In this document: positions 23,400 to 35,590 of the stretch, piece after piece
Layout of the letters: each line of letters begins with the position of its first letter
How positions within the stretch are numbered: position 1 is the stretch's first letter
NCBI GenBank assembly: GCA_030549495.1
Contig: JAUIRK010000822.1
Coordinates: 62,001 to 126,000 of the forward strand
Length of the DNA stretch: 64,000 nt
Direction of reading: 5' to 3'
From: Nectonema munidae
Lineage: Eukaryota; Nematomorpha; Nectonematoida; Nectonematidae
Position numbers and translations under genes: made by a program
The notes under the pieces: model-generated
What the model was told of the DNA's origin: nothing
What the model saw: the letters and a program-made list of their open reading frames with translations, nothing else
The model's database searches: none

Positions 23400-24075
23400 T
23401 TTGAAGGCAACCTGGCTACTTACTGCGGTTTCATTGATTTTGGAAAAGTCTATGATCGTGTACCAGAGAAGTAGTTTTTTGGTATCTGAGAAAACGAGGT
23501 ATAACTGAAAAGATGATAAATTGTAATGGAGACCTATTGTAATGTCTGTCAAAGACAGCAGTAAGATCAATAGAAGGAACCTCAAGAGAGTTTGAGTTAA
23601 GGTTGGCCTATATCAAGGTTAAGCTCTGAGTACACTCATGTCTGCAATCACTTTTGATGTGTTTACAGAACACTTAAAACAGAAAATCTCTGGAAGTTAT
23701 TGTTCGCTGGTGATTTAGCTATTGTGACGTAATATAGTGACAAGTTACAACAGAGATTAGTCCCTTGGCAAAAGAGTCCAGAAAAATTTGGATTGAAAAT
23801 GGAGAAAAGAAGATAGGAGTTATGGTGTGAAACGAGCAAGAAAAAGAAAGGATACTCATCAACGACGCACGTGGAAATAAGTTGGGCTAAGTGAACACTT
23901 TAAAATACCTTGGCTCAGTAATTAACTTTAAGAGGAAGTTGCGAAAAAGATGTGCAGGCGAGAATTCTCGTGGGCAAAATTAAAGGAGGTCAAACCAGTG
24001 ATGACGGATAAGAAAATGTCGATGAAGCTGACAGAAAAGAGCTACTCCTTTTCGGCAGAGAAGAGCACGTCCTGC
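23400..24075 (+). pseudogene. LINE reverse transcriptase remnant (RTE/Proto-like)
   Basis: The plus strand carries, in shifting frames, the ordered motifs of a non-LTR reverse transcriptase. These are GFIDFGKVYDRVPEK (family pattern F-D-F-KAYDRVPR) near 23425-23470, then VGLYQG-like sequence near 23610, then a FAGDLAIV-type segment near 23705-23730 where FADDLAIV is expected. LQQRL..W and KFGLKMEK lie near 23750-23800, and LKYLGSVIN near 23905-23930. The C-terminal thumb region runs to about 24075. Several frameshifts and stops are present and the second Asp position of the active site is changed. It ends where the retroelement fossil begins. Confidence 0.75.
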
Positions 24076-24104
24076 TGCCCGAGCGAGAGGTACGAAGAAA
24101 TAAG

Positions 24105-25740
24105 ATGAAGTTACATCGGGTGTTGCTGGTTAATTCACAATCGTCTACGCGGATGGAGACACCGTTAACCCGGCAATGGCAGTCTCCCCGTACTCCTAAC
24201 ATACGGACACGCTCCAAAGACCTAAGTACTGTTTTTTGTAGACCGAGACTCTCCCAGCAAGCTATGCTAGTTTTTCATGAGAATAGGATGGTCTGGGCTC
24301 CAGACGTCATTCGCCCAACTAGTACTCCTACCGTTACTATGCCAACTCCTGGTATTCCACTATGTATAGGGGGAGGGGGTGCACTCCAAAAAATAGACAG
24401 TCCCCTCCTCCGCCAAATTCGTTTCTCGGAAACTGATTCCCAAGAATCAGGCATTGGTCCATCAAGGCCTGATAGTCCGGTCACGGACATGGAGGAAAAA
24501 ATCCCCAGCGTCAGCTTTCCCACATTAAGCCAAGTGGAAGACGTGCTAGTTGCCCTTCAAAGCCCCACTAGTCAGCCTAGTCTTGAGGCCTCACTGACCG
24601 AGGAGCCCACACGAGAGTCAACTCCTGGTGCATACCTGTCTGAGGACAGAGAGTCGAGGGACCAGATCCAGGTTAATAGCCCTTTGGCCCTAGATGCCCT
24701 ATTGCCGCCAGATCTGACAGGTGCCAGAACCAGAGCCCGACTACCTGCTCCAGCGAGACGAAGCATTACCATTGAAGGACCTCTCCGAATGGGAGAGATT
24801 TATTTTCCTACATACTCCACCCGAATGGCGTACCTTTTTCACACAACGCCTCTCAGGAGATGATCTTCCCGAAGAAGAAAACGGGCCCTCGCAAGATTCA
24901 TGCTATGAAGGCTCCCAAGAGCCAATAGAGATAGAAACAAAGACCAAGATGTCCAAGGAAGAAGATGTCACGAGCGACTCACAGAAAGAGGTTTTTCTGA
25001 GAGTGGCACTAAAGAACCACCACAAGATGAAAAAGGGGAAAATGACAAAAAGGCTAATGGCTCCATCATCAATTGCTTGAATGTAGAAAGTTGGGCTAAA
25101 CTTTTTATTAAAGACACAACCTCTTTACAAGAGGGATTAACTCAAATGGTAGAGCGCCCGCTTGGCATGCGGGAGGTAATGGTATAAAGCGTCCCAGGAC
25201 AATGAAATTATTAAGAACCTATTGAACCAAGATCATAAGAAAACCATGGAATATGAATAATTTCATTGTTTTCGAAAAACTCTACTATGTGGATGCCTCA
25301 TACAAAGGAATTGGGATAGTTGCAGAAAATACGAATATCTCAATCAAAATCCTAGAAAAAGAGGAGTGGAATATCGTACATTTTGAAACTTTAGCCATTA
25401 TTATTGGAAGGTTAATTTTCAAGGAACACGAAATAAAATCTGACTCCGTGACCAGTATCAACATCATTAAAAATCTAGGAGGAGAATCGGAAAAATGCCT
25501 AAAGCTCATTTTGATACTGAAAGAACAAAATGGGGAAAAGATTCATGATCTTAAAAACAATATCTCACACATTAGCTCAAAGGACAACCCAGCAAATCAC
25601 CCTTCGAGATGCCCAAAATAAGGGGGAATATTGGGCTAACATCCAAGGGCTGTGGCTAAACACAAATAATAAAGCTACAACAAAAGTAATGCAAATTATC
25701 CAAAAAGGGTTCAAATTGCCTATGGATAACAACCTACGGG
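24105..25740 (+). mobile_element. Fossil retroelement with RNase-H-like region (LTR/DIRS kin)
   Basis: A GC-richer block on the plus strand. The 5' part (24105-25080) encodes Pro/Ser/Glu-rich Gag-like sequence. The 3' part (about 25253-25621) resembles an RNase H domain, with a YVDASYKGIGI start and a KDNPANHPSR end; that end is a pattern common in DIRS-like and related retroelements. No reverse transcriptase lies between them and no terminal repeats were identified, so it is incomplete and broken. The composition still contrasts with its surroundings, which suggests moderate age. The family assignment is tentative. Confidence 0.5.
25131..25200 (+). pseudogene. tRNA-Ala-like sequence (degenerate)
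   Basis: GGGATTAACTCAAATGGTAG matches the acceptor and D-arm of animal tRNA-Ala. It is followed by a perfect anticodon stem CCCGC/GCGGG with loop TTGGCAT, anticodon GGC (Ala). The variable region GAGGTAATGG fits, but the T-arm/B-box (GGTTCGANTCC expected) reads GGTATAAAGCG and the acceptor does not close. It is therefore a tRNA pseudogene. It lies between the two coding-like parts of the retroelement fossil. Confidence 0.65.
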
Positions 25741-26159
25741 ATAGCAGCTAAAGCACAGCAGGTAAATCGATTCGCATCCCCTCTCCCGCCTTGATGGAGG
25801 AAAAATCGGATACGTTGATCGAAAATCAGTTAACGGAAGGCTTCTGGTTACATTCCTAACAAGAGCATATAATTAGCCCGCACAATTTGAAAATACATTA
25901 TTCTTTTCTTCAACTTCACGTTATGCTCCCACCCACCCCAAATCTCTTCTTTGTTTTTTGGTGGAGAGAACGGAAAAAATTATTATCATAAATAATTTAA
26001 AATTTTTCAATTTAGAACAAAATATTGGAGAAAAATCGCCAAGAAGATCCTAACAATTCAAGCAACATTCTCCCATTCATTTGTAAATTATATTATTTGT
26101 GACATACATATTTCAACTTTGTAAAAAAAATTTCCTGCTTTTTTATAAAAAAGCTTTCA

Positions 26160-26276
26160 GATAATTGACTTAGCAAAATTTATCTTCTGCTTTATTTTTA
26201 AATGAGTTTTTATATACTTAAAGCAGACTATTTTATCGGATGGGACACTGGTATCCCATTGTGCATGAAAGGGTTA
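26160..26276. mobile_element. TTAA-type MITE, copy F (eroded)
   Basis: The right end reads GTGCATGAAAGGGTTA, like copy D. It contains TTAAAGCAGACTATTTTATC. The left end is not clear. Confidence 0.4.
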
Positions 26277-26424
26277 TGGCATTATTTACGACCGAACAAA
26301 GCAAACAAATTTAGTAATTGCTATTTTTAACTTCATTGAAAGTATGAGATCCTCTACGGTTCGTGGAGGAATACGGAAGAGTAAGAAATTTTATGGTTCT
26401 TTTTAAAAATTTTAAATTTCTCAA

Positions 26425-26546
26425 CCCTTTGAGGACTAGTAGGACGTCGGTGTCTCAAGAAATGAAAACGTCTGCTTTAGACATATAAAATTCCATTGAA
26501 AAAGAAAGCAGACGAAATAGTCTTCAAAATTGTAGCCCTTAAAGGG
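26425..26546. mobile_element. TTAA-flanked MITE, copy G
   Basis: Inverted ends CCCTTTGAGGACTA and CCCTTTAAGGGCTA. Flanks TCAA (26421-26424) and TTAA (26547-26550). Core AACGTCTGCTTTAG / AAAGCAGACGAAA. It lies about 150 bases from copy F. Confidence 0.65.
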
Positions 26547-26905
26547 TTAACGTGTTAATGTTAGAATATTGAATAATATTCAGCCTCTTACTCTTTCTCT
26601 TTCTTGAATTATTGTACACACAATCCATCATAACAAGAAGCATGACCTAAGCAAAATTTTTGCAAGTATTTTTTATCACGACAAGAAAAAAGATTATAAG
26701 TGTAAACTTACCACCATCAAAGTTCTGCTGAGCATTCTAAAATAAGATATAAGAATATCAGCTAACTAATTGAAAAATTAATTATTTAACGAAATAACTT
26801 ACTATCTGCATAACCTTAAACTGACCAATTAACGAACTAACTATAAGTATCTGCTTAATTAACAAACTGGCTATCTAGATAATTGAAGCATTGACCAAAA
26901 GTTAA

Positions 26906-27013
26906 AGACGAGAGTAATCAGACGATCTGTAATGTAAAGCAGACGATTAGTATTAAATAGCATTATTAAAAGCATACGATCATATATTTATAAAGTCGAC
27001 TCTGGTTGTCCGG
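26906..27013 (+). mobile_element. TTAA-flanked MITE, copy H
   Basis: TTAA at 26902-26905 and 27014-27017. The core TGTAAAGCAGACGATTAGTA and the right end GTCGACTCTGGTTGTCCGG match copy C. The left terminus is altered. Confidence 0.55.
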
Positions 27014-27019
27014 TTAAGT

Positions 27020-27510
27020 GAGTTACTTTATTTAGTTAGTTAGTGAGTTTGTTAGTTTTAAAAGAATTTTATTATTGTACTGCATGTTCAACTAAATCAA
27101 GGCATAAACATCTTTTAAGATGCCCATTTGATGACGTGGCCATGAGATTTACCCCCTTCGTGAAATCGGCAAAAGGTGTACCCACTTCGGTAAATGGGCA
27201 ATTTCACAAACGATGTGCAACCGAGTTGATTTTATGTCTCTTGAAACTGTTGTAAGATTTTGATTACAAGTTTATTTCGGTTTTTCATTTCAAAGAATTT
27301 ATCAACCCCCAAAGGGCCAAAGTACTAGCCCTTGGCGATGAGAATAAATCAAAGAAGGTGGTACGTATAACAAGAAGGTATGTGTACAAGCTGTTTAAAA
27401 TGTATGTGATCATTTTCCCTCGTCTAATTCACTCAGAGAGTGAGCACTGAGCAGGTATTACCACTATGATCTGCCTATTGTTCTTTTTTCTTGGGTTAAG
27501 TAAGTAGACT
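27020..27510. other. No gene recognised
   Basis: A short open frame at 27043-27255 has no recognisable domain. A GC-richer patch at 27120-27210 may be repeat debris. Confidence 0.4.
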
Positions 27511-27511
27511 T

Positions 27512-27841
27512 TTAGAAGCAGTATTTTAGGAAGGGCTTCAAAAGCGCTATCCTTGATGATGCAAAAACCTTAGCAAGCTTGAACACTGGATGGCAAATTA
27601 TATTTTCCATCTCACATATTTTTTCTAAGTGAGTGATTTTGCAAAACATAAAAATATTGATATCAATAGAATGAAAGTTAACGATTAAATTGTTTAGTTT
27701 CATGACGAACATCGAACTTTGAAAGTTTAGGTGGGATTTTCTTTGGAAAAATAGTGTGTTCCTTTTTTTAGAAATTGTATCCGACAGTGGAAGGAAAAAG
27801 GATTCCTCAATTTTTAACTTCTTTACTTTTTCACTTGGCAT
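27512..27841 (-). CDS. Unrecognised open frame, 109 codons
   Basis: ATG-initiated minus-strand frame. The N-terminus is charged (MPSEKVKKLKIEESFFLPLS), then basic (SKKRNTLFFQRKSH), and the C-terminus is hydrophobic with HLEKICEMENIICHPVF. Base composition is not obviously low-complexity, but no family is recognised and no splice or poly(A) context stands out. It may be chance or transposon debris. Confidence 0.2.
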   Translation of the reverse strand: MPSEKVKKLKIEESFFLPLSDTISKKRNTLFFQRKSHLNFQSSMFVMKLNNLIVNFHSIDINIFMFCKITHLEKICEMENIICHPVFKLAKVFASSRIALLKPFLKYCF

Positions 27842-28152
27842 TCTTTTTATGATCAGCTTCGATACGAAGGTTGATAAAATGTGATAAAGCTACAACGAAA
27901 ATGTAGTCTTTTGAGTAAGCCATAATAATTAATCAATGTTGAATCTTATCATAAAGTAAGGCCTAGATTTGAGGAATCTTGCAGTGAGTATATGATATTT
28001 AAAAATAGATTGCATATTTAAATTCTATGTAAAATTTGCATCATCTTGATGTGTCGTCACAAGCCATACTTTGAATTCATACCAGTATGCTGTATACTTT
28101 TGCTCGAAAAATCATAACTCGCTAAAAGGGGAAATAAATGCCAGCTCTAACC

Positions 28153-28466
28153 CAGTGGTTCCTAAACATTCTTAGCTTGATACTCAATTTATCATGCTCC
28201 AATAAGCAAAAAATGTTCCACATAGATATATATGAGTGTATGAAAACACTAGGGATATTTTATATTTATTGTATTTGAGCACTGTTACAGTATAGTTTAC
28301 ATTACATACTGACTATTTTGACGCTAATTCTAACGCCAGGTACCGCAATGCTTTCATGATTTTCAGAATTATTAACTTCTTTTTCTCTTAACCAACCCCC
28401 CATTATCCCCGAAAAATTGATAAATTACATCCAAGAGGTAAATTACCCCCAGTTTGGAAAACACTG
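28153..28466. mobile_element. hAT MITE, 314 bp
   Basis: Ends CAGTGGTTCCTAAACATTC and the inverse of CAGTGTTTTCCAAACTGGGG. Perfect 8-bp duplication CTCTAACC at 28145-28152 and 28467-28474. Non-coding. Confidence 0.95.
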
Positions 28467-28781
28467 CTCTAACCTTTCTCATGATGAGTCGTTTTTAGAG
28501 GTGAGCCAGTTGTTATACGATGAACAAGGGGCAAGGGGGACATTTATGCCCTCCCTCCCTCAGATAAACTAATCTTATAAATTTTTTAATTTAATTTCTA
28601 ATAAAAAAATCAAAATATTTAAAACACTTTTTAAGATTTATAAAAATATTTATTTTCAGAATTGAATTAAGGTCTCCTAGCAAAAATTCGTTTAGTTTTT
28701 GGTCCTCCTTCAAAAATTTCTGATTCCGTCCTTGGCGATGAATGTCAACAACGCGTGCGCAAAGATGCATATGCATGCACG

Positions 28782-29015
28782 CAGTGGCGGATCCAGAAAT
28801 TTCTTATAGGGGGGGGGGCAAAATCTATTTAAATTTTTTGCAATTTTGCTAAGAGTCTTCAGAGAATACGACATATGTATTATGTCTTTTAAAATCACTA
28901 ATTACCTATGTTTTCATATTTTTAACATGTAATCAACTACCAACAAGTATTGTTTTAGGAAAAAGCAAAATTAATAAGGGTAATTTTCGAGCCATTTTTC
29001 ATAGGGGGGCCTCTT
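28782..29015. repeat. Probable hAT-type repeat remnant
   Basis: Starts CAGTGGCGGATCCAGAAATT, followed by a G-run, and ends near CATAGGGGGGCC. CAGTGGCGGATCCAG is a common terminus of hAT-type MITEs in invertebrates. A matching right terminus and duplication were not found. Confidence 0.35.
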
Positions 29016-29019
29016 TTAC

Positions 29020-30245
29020 ATCATCAACATCATCATCAAAGCTCCATTTGCTTCTTTAGACAAAGTGCATTTTTATTGCATATACAATACATTATATTGA
29101 ATGAATTTTCCTACACTTTCTGTTGTTGCGCGTATTGTTTTGTGTATCATGGCAACACGTGATGTTAGCAAGCGTAGCTTCAGTCTTTTCTAACAATTTT
29201 ATTTCATCAAGAACAGCTGCTAAAAAGCAAAACCGTCAATGATATTGCAATTTTAAACAGCTTATTAAGCATTAATAGATAAAATTTTGTTTTAAATCTA
29301 ACACCATAAAAATTCAATGCATAAAAAAAGCATTTAAATTATATTCTTTGTCAAAATGAAATATGTACTTATGTTTTAAGTTGGGCGGTTAAGGGCTTAA
29401 ATCTAAAATGGCGGGTTTAAATTAGAAATTTTGAGTGGGTGCGGGACCGGGGCAAAATAATAAAATGCGGGGCAGGGCGGGTGTGTGCAAATTTTTGAAC
29501 CCGCGCAGGGTTCTAATGCACAGTATCTTTGCAAAGAGCCGAGCCATATATGCATGCCTCTGGTGCTTTGTGTACTTAACCTTGGATTATTTTAAAGAAA
29601 AATTCAAGGCATGAACCTTGAGAAGATATAAAATAGTCATGGTATATAAAAATTCAAGTTTACATACGCAAAAATAGTATTGTATAAATCAGTATAGTCA
29701 CGATACTGTATAGTATTGTATAAAAAGTAGACAGGAAAAACAGTATTTACCTGATTTGATTTTGCGTTTTAAAAAATACAAAGATTAAAGAATAAAATAT
29801 CAAGAATATTTTATTGCAATTGAAAATTTTATTAAGATGAATCTAACCAATATAAATTTCACAACTATAATTTCGTGAGTAGAATGCCTTTTTCACAGAA
29901 TGTAGAAGAGAGTTATGGTGACTCCTTTTTATCCCATTTTTAAAATCCTATTCATAACTCTTTTTTGTTTCATGAAGAAATCGATCGTCTGCCTAAACTA
30001 GTTACGCAATATACATTGGTTTCATCTTTTAAATCAGCTTAATAAAATTTTTTTTATCTTTTTTTTCTTTTTAACATACATATGTTAAAATACATATGGA
30101 AATGAGAAAAGCGAATTTGATAAGATAAAACAGAATTTAGCGAATTTCAACAAATAAGCAAATTTAGTGCTCAACTTGAAGAAAAAAGTCATAAAATATA
30201 GCATTTATTATAACTTGTATATAACTAATTTTGTTTATATTTCAA
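29020..30245. other. No gene recognised
   Basis: AT-rich, with a GC-rich patch at about 29380-29515 ending AACCCGCGCAGGGTTCTA that looks like one terminus of a hAT-type repeat. GTATAGTATTGTATA-like short repeats occur near 29680-29730. Confidence 0.4.
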
Positions 30246-30247
30246 AA

Positions 30248-30412
30248 GGTACGGTAAAGGTACCATGGGGCATTGTCATCGAGAAGGCATAATTACGCCA
30301 TTCAATCGAACTATAAAGAAAGGAGGCTTGATGCGGGATCGAACCTAAGACCTAAAGTTATCGAAACCCGGTAACTAACCAAACTTACTCATACCCGCCA
30401 TTATAAGGATTC
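30248..30412 (-). repeat. tRNA-derived SINE, family 2
   Basis: Read on the minus strand it has an A-box-like region (TTTGGTTAGTTACCGGG), a good B box (TAGGTTCGATCCCGC), and a body containing GTAATTATGCCTTCTCGATG and CCCCATGGTACCTTTACC. The body matches SINEs at 52.5 and 54.5 kb and, more distantly, at 41.7 kb. Confidence 0.75.
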
Positions 30413-30414
30413 AA

Positions 30415-31005
30415 GGAACAATTTTATTTGGCAGTGTAAAATCAAAAATCCAATTAACTACTATATGAAAGATATCATTTGAAAATAATGCTTAGATAAA
30501 CTTTTGATCACGTCATTTTTTCACAGAAAAAAACTTAATTCTTTTGGCTGCGCGTATACGAAGGAGCTAGTGATGGAACAATTAATAATAGCAATCTGGA
30601 ATAGTATGGATCGTATTTTTTTCAAGTATCGGTCTCGGAAGTTTGAACCTTCACTTTAAATTTTGCCTGAAAATGAAAAATCAGCTTTTCTGAATTTTTA
30701 AAGAATTTCTTTTAATAAATTAAGGGTATTGTAAAAGGCACTTATATAAGTTTAATGTTATACAATGTTGAGTACTATAAGCTTATCTATTTTTCTGGAC
30801 CATTAAATTCCAGCTACTTTAAAAATAAAATATATGAAATGCCTTACACATGTATTTTGTGGGGCTATCTAGGAGTCTATGAAAAATTTCTCATCAGCCA
30901 TATTTTACAGAAAGAACAGCTTGAAAGGTATGCAAGCTTAATAAGATTGTAGAACTCGAGTAAAAAACATTGCAAATGGAGTATAGTGTCTTGAGTATCG
31001 ATTTT
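30415..31005. other. No gene recognised
   Basis: AT-rich. The open frame at 30755-30952 shows no domain. Confidence 0.45.
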
Positions 31006-31009
31006 TGAA

Positions 31010-31660
31010 ACAAATTCTTCAACATTCCGTCTTTCAATTTTTGAAAGATAGATCTCTTATTTTTTTACCGAGACAACCGGTAACCATGTACTTCCTTCCT
31101 TCAAGCACTGCATTCTCTTTCCCTTTTCAGGATATGTCCAAACGAGTTTTATTCCTTCTTCGTTCGATTTTAACCAGCACACTAGTAGCTTTAAAATGTG
31201 CTATCAATTCTGATGGAAATGATTTATTACGGTGTCATCAATTAATACCTTTTGTCATAGTACAACGCATCTCAAAGCTGTCATTCATTTTATAAGATTA
31301 TTCTTTACAAATGTTGTTTGAATTTATGATAAATTTCGCTTTCACCGCTTTTCATATCCGTTTTTCAAATATACTTTCACAAAGGTTCAATAAATGTTCT
31401 CACGCTCTTCTTTTTCCACGATAATTTTAACATTCCAAAATATCGCCTTACTCCTTTTCAAACATTTAATATAGCTTCTGTTCTCCACATCCAATTTTAA
31501 TTCTTCTGTCTTTTAATTGTTAACATATTTAACCTTCAGCTTTCACCATGCCTATACTTATTTTCCTGAATCTAGGAGCTTTATTGCATTTCATTCGTAT
31601 GATAGTATCTTACACTTCATCCAGTTCTACATCTGTTTCAGCTCACTCCAATTTTTATGA
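31010..31660 (-). pseudogene. LINE fragment (RTE-like), rearranged
   Basis: The minus strand reads, in several frames, DEV-DTIIRMKCNKAPRF near 31600-31650, matching the LINE pattern AI..MK..KAPG.D. GDILEC.NYRG then NLCESIFEKRI follows between about 31450 and 31330 (pattern NYRGI.L). KTRLDILKREREC near 31110-31160 matches the C-terminal RW.GHILRR pattern. Many stops and frame changes are present. The catalytic palm is missing between these parts, so the copy is both decayed and internally deleted. Confidence 0.6.
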
Positions 31661-31664
31661 TTCT

Positions 31665-34195
31665 TATTTACTTCTTTATGCGTTAATTCAATTTCCACGA
31701 CATAAATCGTTCAATCTGTTTAATCTTTTACTTTTGGACATTTCTTTTCCAGATGTTTCCAGCACCACTTTGACTGACAATATCATTACCGCGTATTAAT
31801 CTGCAATATTTCAGATTTTTGATTTCTCTCCATTTAAACAATATTTAGTCTATTAGAGTTTTCTTCTGTGCACTAATTTTGTAATCGATGTTTGTCTTTT
31901 TTTGTTCTTTGTATCACAAAAAATAACTCTTTTCTTTGTGCTACATCCAAAAATAGAGCATTGTTTTACTCGCAGAATGCTCTTCCTAGCGCTGACCCCT
32001 CAAATTTTGTTCAAATTTAAAAATGTTTTTCTTTCACTCAGCCAATCGCTGAAGTGTCAGGCTCGTTATCTTGAATAATAGTTTTTTCCTCTAGAACCAT
32101 TGTTCTTCAGAGTTAGACGAGCTTGTTCTAACGGAGTCTACAGGGGGGGGGGGGGGGGCTTTTCAACTCTAAATTGTTAAGATGAAACAAAGCGGCGTTG
32201 AGAAAGCAGATTTAGAGATTTGCTATCTGAAGCTATATTGAGATGCTTGCGTCATTTTGCGATCATATTTTGAAGATCATCACACTTACTAACATTTATT
32301 CATTCCAAACTCATATGGTAGTATCGAAGTTTCATGATTTCTACTTTGCTAACCTAAGAGAAGTTATTTTAGTGGGTGAATATTGATGTGTGAAAATTTC
32401 TTTTTAGTTTTAACGAACACATTTATAGGTATAGTTTCTAATATAATGTGATATTAAATGAATATTGGTAAATTTATTTAAAAATAAAAATCAATTTTTC
32501 AAATGCCTCAAAGGTCCAAATCGGCAAACTGAAACAAATTCCTTTATATAAATTTGTGTATGTGGTCATGCAGAATATCACGTTTATTTATGCATTAAGA
32601 AAATGAATTTGTAATTGGAAAGACTTTTAATGGCAAATTTATGGTGTGGGATGTGTTTTAACTAAAATAAGAAAAAATAGAATATATGTGTAATGTATAG
32701 GCTCGCTATTGAACTTAAAAAAAGTATTCAGCATGTACGAAATTAGTGGTTCAAGGTATTAATTGAAACATTTTTAAGGAACTTCAATTTCAAAATTTAG
32801 AAAAATGTCTTCCTAACAAAACAATGAGTGGTAAAGGTGTTCTATTCAGCGAACGTGTTTGATTAAAAAAGAAGAAAATGTGATCAAAAAAGTTTACCTC
32901 AGATGCAGAAGTACGAATTTTATAAGGAGCTTTCTGTGTAAGAGCTTTGCAAATTGTGAATTTTAAGTGGCAACTAAAGAAGAGAGAGGTTTTGGTGAAA
33001 AAGCTGCAAGCTTGCAAACCTTAGAGGTGACGTAAAAGAAATTTGAAGCAAAATATCATTCGAAGAAATTCTTTCAGAAATTATTAGCTTCGATAGTGAT
33101 TGATGTGTGTGCTTTATTTATGATACTTTTTAGCTCAAATTGAGTCTTTGTATAAATTCTCTTTCAAGCGGAAAAAGGTAGATAATAGCCATATTGGGCG
33201 CTCGAGGATACAAACCAAAAATGCATGGGATTAGAATTCATATCAAATAACCAAAGCGTAATACATCTCAAGGAGTTAAATGCTGTAAATAAGAAGTACT
33301 CAGCTAAACAACATAAACGTAGATGCACTGGTAATGGGAAAAAAGGCGATTCCTACATCATACCCTTATGCAGCAAAAAATAATTACAATCACACCATGC
33401 GATCTACGCAAAGCTTACTATTACTACTTCGCGTCTATATTATTATATCCATTTATTAAACCATGGGGTGACTATATAAGGCAGCGCACAAGCAGCCCGA
33501 CTAAGTCTTTCTTCTTTTCCTGAATTTCTAATCTCCACGCAATTTTGCCTAAGCATCAAATTCCAAAAGTTGGAGTTATATTATAGCTTGTTAGAATTTT
33601 ACAAAAAAGTTAAAACATTTAAAGAATTTCCTAATATTTGTGATTGGGCAAAAAAGATTTTGTATGTTTGGGAAGCATTTATTATTATGAGCAATTATTT
33701 CTTGTATGAAAAATATTAAAAGTTCAGAAAGAAATAGAATTATACTAATCAATATTTTGCGTATACAAAATTCACACATTGATGATGATATCAATGAAAT
33801 ATTAAAGTTCTAAGCAGTTCCAAAAGTCTCACTAAAAATTTAACATTGCATTTTAGACCCATAACTTTTAGTTTTTATTCTTTTTTAAATTAACACAGGT
33901 TTACTTCAGACAAATTGTTAAAATAATCTACTAAATAATACATCTTTAAAATAAACTCAATTTTGAAATGAAAAATACACTATTAAAACCTGTTAAAGGT
34001 CACAGTCGACGTGTCAATTTGAATAAAAGTATATCATCCGTTTATCTGAATGATTTTTATTATAAATCTGATTTTTAAATAGACTACATTTGATATTATT
34101 GGTTGATAATTGCTATTCGTATATATGTTTTTAGTAATTAAGTTTGTTACTTAAAATTAATATTTTTTCTTAAAACAAACCAAGTTTATCATATT
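31665..34195. other. No gene recognised
   Basis: AT-rich, probably partly old repeat debris. Contains the poly-G run at 32143-32158. Open frames are short and without domains. Confidence 0.4.
32143..32158 (+). repeat. Poly-G run, 16 bases
   Basis: Uninterrupted G16. Confidence 0.9.
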
Positions 34196-34199
34196 ATAC

Positions 34200-34260
34200 T
34201 TTTTTGCGGCCCATTTATAATAGAATAAAGGTCAGGCCCACTATTAAAAAGGTTGAGAAT
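34200..34260 (-). repeat. One end of a hAT-type repeat
   Basis: The inverse reads AAGGATTCTCAACCTTTTTA followed by GTGGGCCTGACC, resembling the common hAT terminus TTCTCAACCTTTTT with a GGCC-rich neighbour. The other end was not located. Confidence 0.4.
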
Positions 34261-34269
34261 CCTTGTTAT

Positions 34270-35400
34270 AAGGGATTTCACTGCTAAGATCAACATAGCA
34301 TACATTGTTTTTTGAATGCTTTGACCCGCAGCCATTCATTGATCCTCTCGTCTTTGCTCCATCATTTGAAATCCCTCTTCGGCTTCTAGCGCTCCATGGC
34401 GACTACTCTGAAAAGCGTAAAACCATATCCTTTCATTTTTGTTTAAAGCTTCATAAATTCTTTGAGAGTAGATTCGTTTTCAAGGTGTTTGCTTGTTCCT
34501 TATAATTAGCAAATGAATTAAGTGCCGAGAGTGTCACTCATCAATCACTTCATCAACTTTGTCATTATGGCTAACTAATGCCACGTTTTTTTTTAAAAAA
34601 ATAAATGAATGCCAATAAAAAGATATCGAATTTGGGTTAGCGCAAGAAAATACGCAATCAGTGTTTCTTTTCGTGTCCTTCTTTGTCATTTAGAGTTTTT
34701 TATTCAATGAATCGCTTAAAGTATAAGGAAACATTCTGGATCCACACATCCATATTTTTAAGTTAGGGTTGGCTTTGTCCTGACTGTGCATGCATGAATG
34801 CATGAGACGATGGAGTAAAAGGAGACAATACCCGCTTTAAAATAAGTAAGTTTATATAAGAAAGAGGAGATGTAGTAAACTAAAGAAGGAATATAAAACC
34901 GATGTTCGATAGAATTTATTTAAACAAAAATAAAGATTGATTGGAATAAGTTAAAAGAGATGACTGAATAAAATAATTTTCTGCAATAAAATAATAACAT
35001 TAATAAGTATGATGATGATCAAGAGGAAAAAAGTGTTTAAAAAAAAATAAAATATATAAACTCTGGAAAAAAATAAAGGATATATTAAGCAATTGGATTG
35101 GATGAAAATATTTAAATATTCTATAAAATTTGCATTTAAAATCATATATTAAGCGATGATTAAAAAAGAGAAAAAAAAGGTGGCAAATAAATATTTGTGC
35201 CATGTGTGATTTTTCTTTTCTAAAGAAGAATTAAATGAGAACAACAACAACAACATTACTTTGTTCCAGAGGCAAAGAAGCATCATTTGCACAAGGCATC
35301 TTCATTCGAGAGAGAAGGACTAGAGTAGAAGTAAGAGGTTAAACATTTTTCGCGTCATGTGTGTGTGTGTATTCTGCGTACACATATTTGCAAACTTGTG
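34270..35400. other. No gene recognised; includes 3' flank of AMN1
   Basis: 35220-35400 is probably the 3' UTR or flank of the AMN1 gene. It contains an AAC trinucleotide run near 35240 and a GT run near 35360. The remainder is AT-rich without recognised features. Confidence 0.45.
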
Positions 35401-35401
35401 T

Positions 35402-35590
35402 TCAGTAAACGGTGAATGTGACGTAATGTATTTTGGAATAGGATGACGTGATTTTGGCCAACGATTTTAGAGAGCGTTTAGTCATTAAGGGACAACTTTC
35501 GAAACAAAGGATAGCCAATTTTCTGGCTATCGGAACAAATGCTTCTATTGCGTCATCTGTTAAGTTCACACACCCATTCATCAACACTTC
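35402..35590 (-). CDS. AMN1: AMN1 homolog, terminal coding exon
   Basis: Last of the exons assigned to an AMN1 homolog, a small leucine-rich-repeat protein of the cysteine-containing (F-box/LRR-like) subtype. Yeast Amn1 antagonises the mitotic exit network; the animal protein is poorly studied. The exon starts after the acceptor TTGCCTCTATTTCAG (AG at 35591-35592) in phase 0 and encodes 62 residues plus TGA. EVLMNGCVNLTDDAIEAF is an LRR, followed by LCFESCPLMTKRSLKSLA, and the product ends KIHYVTFTVY. From memory of the family, vertebrate AMN1 has VNLTD.AVEAV and GCPLITDHS at this place and ends in VTWTVY, so this is the natural C-terminus. Phase agrees with the preceding exon. Confidence 0.88.
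   Translation of the reverse strand, partial: EVLMNGCVNLTDDAIEAFVPIARKLAILCFESCPLMTKRSLKSLAKITSSYSKIHYVTFTVY

Noticed and set aside
23274-23585. Minus-strand frame with a signal-peptide-like start (MRFLLLILLLS)
   Set aside because: It is antisense to a recognisable LINE reverse transcriptase and lacks other support.
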